From positions 1 through 44,292 of the forward strand of contig NZ_BJXJ01000035.1 of assembly GCF_007990935.1 (NCBI RefSeq): 44,292 nt of DNA, given 5' to 3'. The position numbers were made by a program, and so were the translations under genes. Positions 39,923 through 44,292 of this stretch are shown one piece after another. Origin of the DNA: Vibrio sagamiensis NBRC 104589. Lineage in GTDB: Bacteria > Pseudomonadota > Gammaproteobacteria > Enterobacterales > Vibrionaceae. The notes under the pieces are model-generated. The model was not told where the DNA came from, made no database searches, and saw nothing but the letters and a program-made list of their open reading frames with translations. The stretch's first letter is position 1; each line of letters begins with the position of its first letter.

Positions 39923-41605
39923 TTAGCTTAGAATAATCAGGATAGTGCCAGCTAGTGTCATCAAGATATTAGCGATAGCATAAGTACCTGCATACCCAAG
40001 AGCTGGAATCGTCGACTTGGCATATTCGTTAACGATATCCATTGCGGGTGCGCAAGTTCTTGCTCCAATAATTGCCCCAAACAGAAGTGCACGGTTCATC
40101 TTGAGTATATACGCACCAACGATATAGGCTAAAGCTACAGGAACCACGCTGACAATAAAGGCTAAACCAATAATTTGAGGGCCGACTTGGGTTAAATGCT
40201 CAAACATCTTGCCGCCTGCGTTGAGCCCGATACCAACCATAAAAAACATTAGCCCCAAATCTTTGACCATATTTAAAGCTCCTTGGGGAACGTAGCCAAA
40301 AGTAGGGTGATTTGCACGAAGAAAACCAAGTGTGATTCCAGAAAGTAAAAGACCAACAGCATTTCCCAAGCTGAAGGATACCTGGCCAAATGTCATCGTT
40401 ACTAGGCCAAACATTATGCCAAGAATGAAGAAACTGCAGAAGGCTAAAAGATCAGCCATTTGGCTATGAATGGAGATAAAACCAATTTTTTCGGCTAAAC
40501 CATGCACACGGCTTTTCTCACCACTAACTTGCAGTACATCTCCTTTCGTTAGAACAATGTCTAAATCCATAGGCATTTCAATTTGTGCTCTTACAACACG
40601 GTTTAAAAAACAGCCATAACCGGATAGATTTAAGTCTGAGAGACGCTTACCGGCTATTGCATCACTTTTGACTACGATTTCTTCTTCTACAATCCTCAGA
40701 TCAAGTAAATTACGATCGAAGACTTCTTTACCGTTTCTAAAGCTTGGATCGAGTCGGGCATGGCTATCAGGGAAGCCAACTAAAGCAATTTCATCACCCT
40801 CCTGTAAAATTGCATCGCCGTCAGGGTGGGCTAGAATACCATTGCGTCGAATGCGTTCAATGTAGCAACCTGTTTGGCGGTAAATACCCAGTTCGCGTAA
40901 ATTTTTGCCATCAGTCCAGTTGATCAGCTCAGGGCCTACACGATAAGCCCGAATTATAGGTAGATAAACTTTACGCTGTCTGGAGTTTCCGAGCCCACGC
41001 TCTTGAGCTATTTGTTGAGCTGAATCTGAAAGGTTTTGCTTTTGTAGCTTAGGAAGTAATTTGGCGAACATAATCATACTTATCAAGCCAACAAGATAAG
41101 CCATCGCGTATCCAACTGAGAGGTTTTCTAAGACTACAGCAAAATCCATTTGTTTTGGGGTAGTTGCCAAACCAGAGCTCAAAGCATCTTGGGCTCCTAC
41201 TAAAACAGGGGTTGCTGTTAGAGCTCCGGCCATCATGCCTGCTGATAAACCAAAATCAAGGCCTAGTAGGTGACCACAAAAATAAGTAAGAGCAATTCCA
41301 GTTATGAGAACCGTCATACTCAAAATAAAGTAATGCTTACCATCGCGAAAGAAAATACCAAAAAAATTAGGGCCAGCTTCTATTCCGACACAATAAATAA
41401 AAAGCATAAACCCAATAGTAAGAGCTTCAGCATTAAATGAGAATCCCAGATGTCCCATAACGAGAGAAGTAATAAGAACTCCAATAGAGTTACCAAGCTG
41501 GAGTCTTCCAAATCGAAATTTTCCAATACTTAAGCCAATTGCTAGAACAACGAAAATAAGCAATATTGGGTTTTGTTCAAGCAGTTGTACAACATTGATG
41601 TTCAC
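39923..41605 (-). CDS. ybjL: YidE/YbjL-type AspT-like transporter
   Basis: Inner-membrane protein of 560 residues (E. coli YbjL 561), AspT antiporter family. Layout: N-terminal membrane domain (about 1-185) with the duplicated FCVGIEAGPNFF-type segment (here IYCVGIEAGPNFFGIFF), two cytoplasmic RCK_C domains (about 205-375, with EGDEIALVGFPDSH and KGDVLQVSG), and a second membrane domain (about 385-560) with GARTCAPAMDIVNE. The start is GTG at 41603-41605. The substrate is unknown; AspT itself exchanges aspartate and alanine. Confidence 0.93.
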   Translation of the reverse strand: MNINVVQLLEQNPILLIFVVLAIGLSIGKFRFGRLQLGNSIGVLITSLVMGHLGFSFNAEALTIGFMLFIYCVGIEAGPNFFGIFFRDGKHYFILSMTVLITGIALTYFCGHLLGLDFGLSAGMMAGALTATPVLVGAQDALSSGLATTPKQMDFAVVLENLSVGYAMAYLVGLISMIMFAKLLPKLQKQNLSDSAQQIAQERGLGNSRQRKVYLPIIRAYRVGPELINWTDGKNLRELGIYRQTGCYIERIRRNGILAHPDGDAILQEGDEIALVGFPDSHARLDPSFRNGKEVFDRNLLDLRIVEEEIVVKSDAIAGKRLSDLNLSGYGCFLNRVVRAQIEMPMDLDIVLTKGDVLQVSGEKSRVHGLAEKIGFISIHSQMADLLAFCSFFILGIMFGLVTMTFGQVSFSLGNAVGLLLSGITLGFLRANHPTFGYVPQGALNMVKDLGLMFFMVGIGLNAGGKMFEHLTQVGPQIIGLAFIVSVVPVALAYIVGAYILKMNRALLFGAIIGARTCAPAMDIVNEYAKSTIPALGYAGTYAIANILMTLAGTILIILS

Positions 41606-42004
41606 ATTTAGGCTCTACATGTAAGTTAAATAGTAAAGGTTTTTAGTCAAACAATAATATCTGAAAAAGGAGCTAAATATAAGTGTTGATTAAACTATTT
41701 TTAATGGAAATTAACTAATATAAACGGGAGATATTAGTTGTTACTAAATTGGTTTTTAATATGAATCTCAAATTGAATTTTCAGAAAAAATTGATATCCA
41801 AAATTTTTATCAGATAAAAAACATAAGATAAATAACAAAAGAAGTATCGTGTTAGTGGGTTTTTGCATCTCTTAAGCTTTTGAGTTTAAATGCTTTTTAA
41901 TAATTTTTGAGATGATTGAGGTCTAAAAGTTAGGTTGTTTCATGTTTGGTCTGAAAATTGCTTGTGTGGACTAGGATTCTTAATCTCAGTTAGGCAAAAA
42001 TGTT
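41606..42004. other. AT-rich intergenic region upstream of the surface-protein gene
   Basis: 399 bases, very AT-rich, between divergent ybjL and the large secreted protein. A possible plus-strand promoter is TTGTTA (about 41739) with TATGAA after 16 bp. No gene, repeat family or clear operator was found. Confidence 0.4.
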
Positions 42005-44292
42005 ATGGATATAAAAAACTCCCCAACTAAAATTCTTATGGGAAAGTACATAAAAAAATTAGTAGTTTTTTATTTGTTGCTATTCTCAATTCCCTCCTTT
42101 TCTCAAACTGAGTTTTCAGAGTTATTTAATGAAAGTATTCAAGGTGAAATTAACGTTGCAGCTGGCGTTGTTGTAAACGGCACGGATTTATTTTCATCAG
42201 AGCCTACATATTCTGATTTGAATTTACCTCCTGAATCAACAGTTCTAAAAGCTTGGCTATTTTGGGCCTCAAGGCCTGCTGGGCTTCATAACTGGACGCC
42301 TGGAGATAGTAGAGCAACAATTAAAATAAAAGGCCCACAAGATACGACGTACACCACATTTGATGCAGATTGGGCTGATGGTAATGGCGGTTGGGAAGGT
42401 GGGGCATATCGACGTGATGTTACTAACTTTGTACAAGTATCTGGTTCTGGTACATATACGGTCAAAGATATTTATAGTAACAGTAATATGGGTGGCTGGG
42501 CTTTGGTTGTTATTAGTGAAGGTGAGAATCTCAATTTTAACCACATAACTATCCATGATGGCCTAAAATATGTTGCTTCAACACCTGTTGACGTTAAAGT
42601 TAACAATATAATTACACCTAGTTCAGGTGCCTTTGATGCGGAAGCATTGGTTATTGGTTATGGTGGTACGACAAGGTATGGTAATGCTTTGACTTTAGAA
42701 ACATCTAATACAGGTGCGCCAGTTAATTGTACAGATAATACAGCAAAAAGAATAAGTAATGCTCTCAATCCACATAATGATATTTTAAATAATACTTATT
42801 CGATAAATGGAGTGGCTCAGGTTACCTCTAATCCATTCAGTTCTTGGGACTTAGATATCTTTGATGTGTCAAATTTAATTGCCAACAATACGACAAACGT
42901 ATGTTTGAGAAATGTTGGTGTGAGTGAACCGGGACAATTGGGTGAAGACTGGGCTAACTTACATGTATTGGGCCTTCAGATTGAAGTTGTACCTGAAGTT
43001 CGTATGCATGCAGGGTATGTCGACCATAACGGCGGTTATTTAGAAGCCGATGATATTGTCGATGTACATATTAACATAGATTCGACTGGTAACCGTGGAA
43101 ATGACGTTTATCTTTATAATATATTACCTAAAGGAATTAGCTATGTCCCCAATAGTATGGAAATTGTTTCGGGGATAGGGCAAGGTACCCTTACAGATGC
43201 ACAGGGAGATGATAATGGTTATTATAATTCTCTAAACCATGAAGTTCACGTTAATATTGGTAATGGTGCAACCTCCTCTAGTGGGGGGAGTTTAAACTCT
43301 TTAGATACGGTACAAATAGAATATCAAATACAGATCGACAGTGATGTTGTTGATTTACAGCTTTTAGAAAACCAACTTAATTTGCATTATGCAGATTCCG
43401 TTTCTGGCCATGATTACCCGACAATATCAAAGTCTTTAAAACTCATTGTTCGTGATAATCCAGTTATTGCAGAAGGATATGTTGGTGATGGCTCAAGCAA
43501 CGCACCTTTTGCCCATCCTGAGTATGCTAATAACGTTACTGTAGCTGGTACATATTACTTTTACCAAGATGGTACAGTTTTCTCTAGTTATGTTGATGAA
43601 AATGGATGGATTCTGATCGCTTCAGGTGAATCAAAGGCAACGGGAGATTACACTCAAGTCTCTGATATTTCATTACATAATAACACTATATTAAGCCAAG
43701 AAATCGCGTCTGGTTTGCGTGTTAATGAATTTCGCATGAATGCTGGTTCAGATGAGAACACTCCTTTTGATCGTGAAACACAACATCCCATTTATATTAA
43801 GAGATTGCAAGCTTATCAAAGCATGGGTGCATATTTCACTGATGGAGAAGGGCGTGGTTTTGAATGGACGGGTACTGGAGGAAATATTACCGCTACTTGT
43901 GATGCAGGCGTAGAAAGTTTACATAAAAAGATTTGGCACTCTTGTGGTGTTTCAAGCAATCTACATTGGATGCCTGGCTCTAAACAAAATGGTTTTAATA
44001 GTTTACACAACTTATCGAGCAACAATCTTTGGGGACGCTTCTCTGCTGATTTAGCGGTAATTGATGAAATTAACGGTGATAATGATGCAGTTGCAGTAAA
44101 TTCTATAGAATTAAATGCAATAGATGGGGTAAATGGTGCCATTGTAGCCAATGAGTCAAGGTATACAACTGCTTTAAAATCAGGTGTATACGCTGATTCA
44201 TCAAACCCTACTGCTGCTGAAATTCAGTCAATTATCGATCAAGTAAATTTGTTAGCTGCTGTTGCAGAAGATATATCAGGTAATGCGGATGG
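42005..44292 (+). CDS. Large secreted multidomain surface protein, 5' part
   Basis: The frame from ATG 42005 stays open to the right edge (762 codons), so the C-terminus is missing. A signal peptide (hydrophobic VVFYLLLFSIPSFS, cleavage near residue 33) precedes: a DUF3344-like region (about 45-330) with VLKAWLFWAS, DVTNFV and GGWALVVISEG; a DUF11-like beta domain (about 350-470) with NILPKGISYVPNSMEIV; a Cys/Trp-rich region (about 495-675) with YYFYQDGTVFSSYVDENGW and IWHSCG that faintly recalls fibrinogen-like domains; and from about 680 a unit NAIDGVNGAIVANESRY...NPTAAEIQSIIDQVN typical of tandem repeats in long Vibrio surface proteins. Domain names are by recall. Adhesion or surface structure is inferred. 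Confidence 0.85.
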   Translation, partial: MDIKNSPTKILMGKYIKKLVVFYLLLFSIPSFSQTEFSELFNESIQGEINVAAGVVVNGTDLFSSEPTYSDLNLPPESTVLKAWLFWASRPAGLHNWTPGDSRATIKIKGPQDTTYTTFDADWADGNGGWEGGAYRRDVTNFVQVSGSGTYTVKDIYSNSNMGGWALVVISEGENLNFNHITIHDGLKYVASTPVDVKVNNIITPSSGAFDAEALVIGYGGTTRYGNALTLETSNTGAPVNCTDNTAKRISNALNPHNDILNNTYSINGVAQVTSNPFSSWDLDIFDVSNLIANNTTNVCLRNVGVSEPGQLGEDWANLHVLGLQIEVVPEVRMHAGYVDHNGGYLEADDIVDVHINIDSTGNRGNDVYLYNILPKGISYVPNSMEIVSGIGQGTLTDAQGDDNGYYNSLNHEVHVNIGNGATSSSGGSLNSLDTVQIEYQIQIDSDVVDLQLLENQLNLHYADSVSGHDYPTISKSLKLIVRDNPVIAEGYVGDGSSNAPFAHPEYANNVTVAGTYYFYQDGTVFSSYVDENGWILIASGESKATGDYTQVSDISLHNNTILSQEIASGLRVNEFRMNAGSDENTPFDRETQHPIYIKRLQAYQSMGAYFTDGEGRGFEWTGTGGNITATCDAGVESLHKKIWHSCGVSSNLHWMPGSKQNGFNSLHNLSSNNLWGRFSADLAVIDEINGDNDAVAVNSIELNAIDGVNGAIVANESRYTTALKSGVYADSSNPTAAEIQSIIDQVNLLAAVAEDISGNAD

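Overview
The window looks like chromosomal DNA of a member of the Vibrionaceae (AT-rich gammaproteobacterium). The main reasons are gene order and content: aspS-ruvC-ruvA-ruvB, then cydABX-ybgE, then ybgC-tolQRAB-pal-cpoB; a divergent cosR/BCCT-transporter pair; psrA-fadE; and FabV as the enoyl-ACP reductase. Genus and species cannot be fixed from the sequence alone.

Layout. Positions 1-932 hold the 3' end of a BspA-type (DUF285) surface protein made of 25-residue repeats. 1399-5612: aspartyl-tRNA synthetase and the RuvABC Holliday-junction genes. 6196-9349: cytochrome bd oxidase operon behind a long control region with one perfect CRP site and two perfect FNR boxes exactly 50 bp apart. 9564-14848: Tol-Pal envelope operon. 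15306-17720: osmotic-stress regulator CosR (TTG start) divergent from a BCCT transporter. 17834-19224: small genes (META-domain lipoprotein, DUF1289 protein, unknown 74-residue protein). 19683-22651: rplY, then a PepSY protein plus PhoP/PhoQ-like two-component operon. 22715-28913: radD, rsuA, bcr, an overlapping uncharacterised gene and ybjT. 29216-33460: a tight three-gene ABC transporter operon with an AttH/CrtC-like secreted partner. 33777-34952: nhaA. 35401-39817: psrA (broken), fadE and fabV, a fatty-acid metabolism cluster. 39923-41605: ybjL. 42005 to the right edge: the start of a large secreted multidomain surface protein, still open at the end of the window. Both edges therefore cut through long, repeat-bearing surface-protein genes.

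Most of the window is conserved core chromosome. The most unusual feature is in psrA. A 19-bp insertion flanked by 10-bp direct repeats shifts the reading frame, and the inserted sequence is a near-perfect inverted copy of sequence about 40 bp downstream, which fits a template-switch mutation. Removing exactly 19 bp restores a normal 208-residue PsrA, so the change could be reversible. The locus keeps an intact promoter, a FadR-type operator and a PsrA-type operator. A second group of observations concerns unannotated RNA: a minus-strand intrinsic terminator with no gene (between nhaA and psrA), a near-consensus orphan promoter (between the 74-residue gene and rplY), and a hairpin leader on rplY. 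No tRNA, rRNA, CRISPR array, insertion sequence or phage gene was seen.
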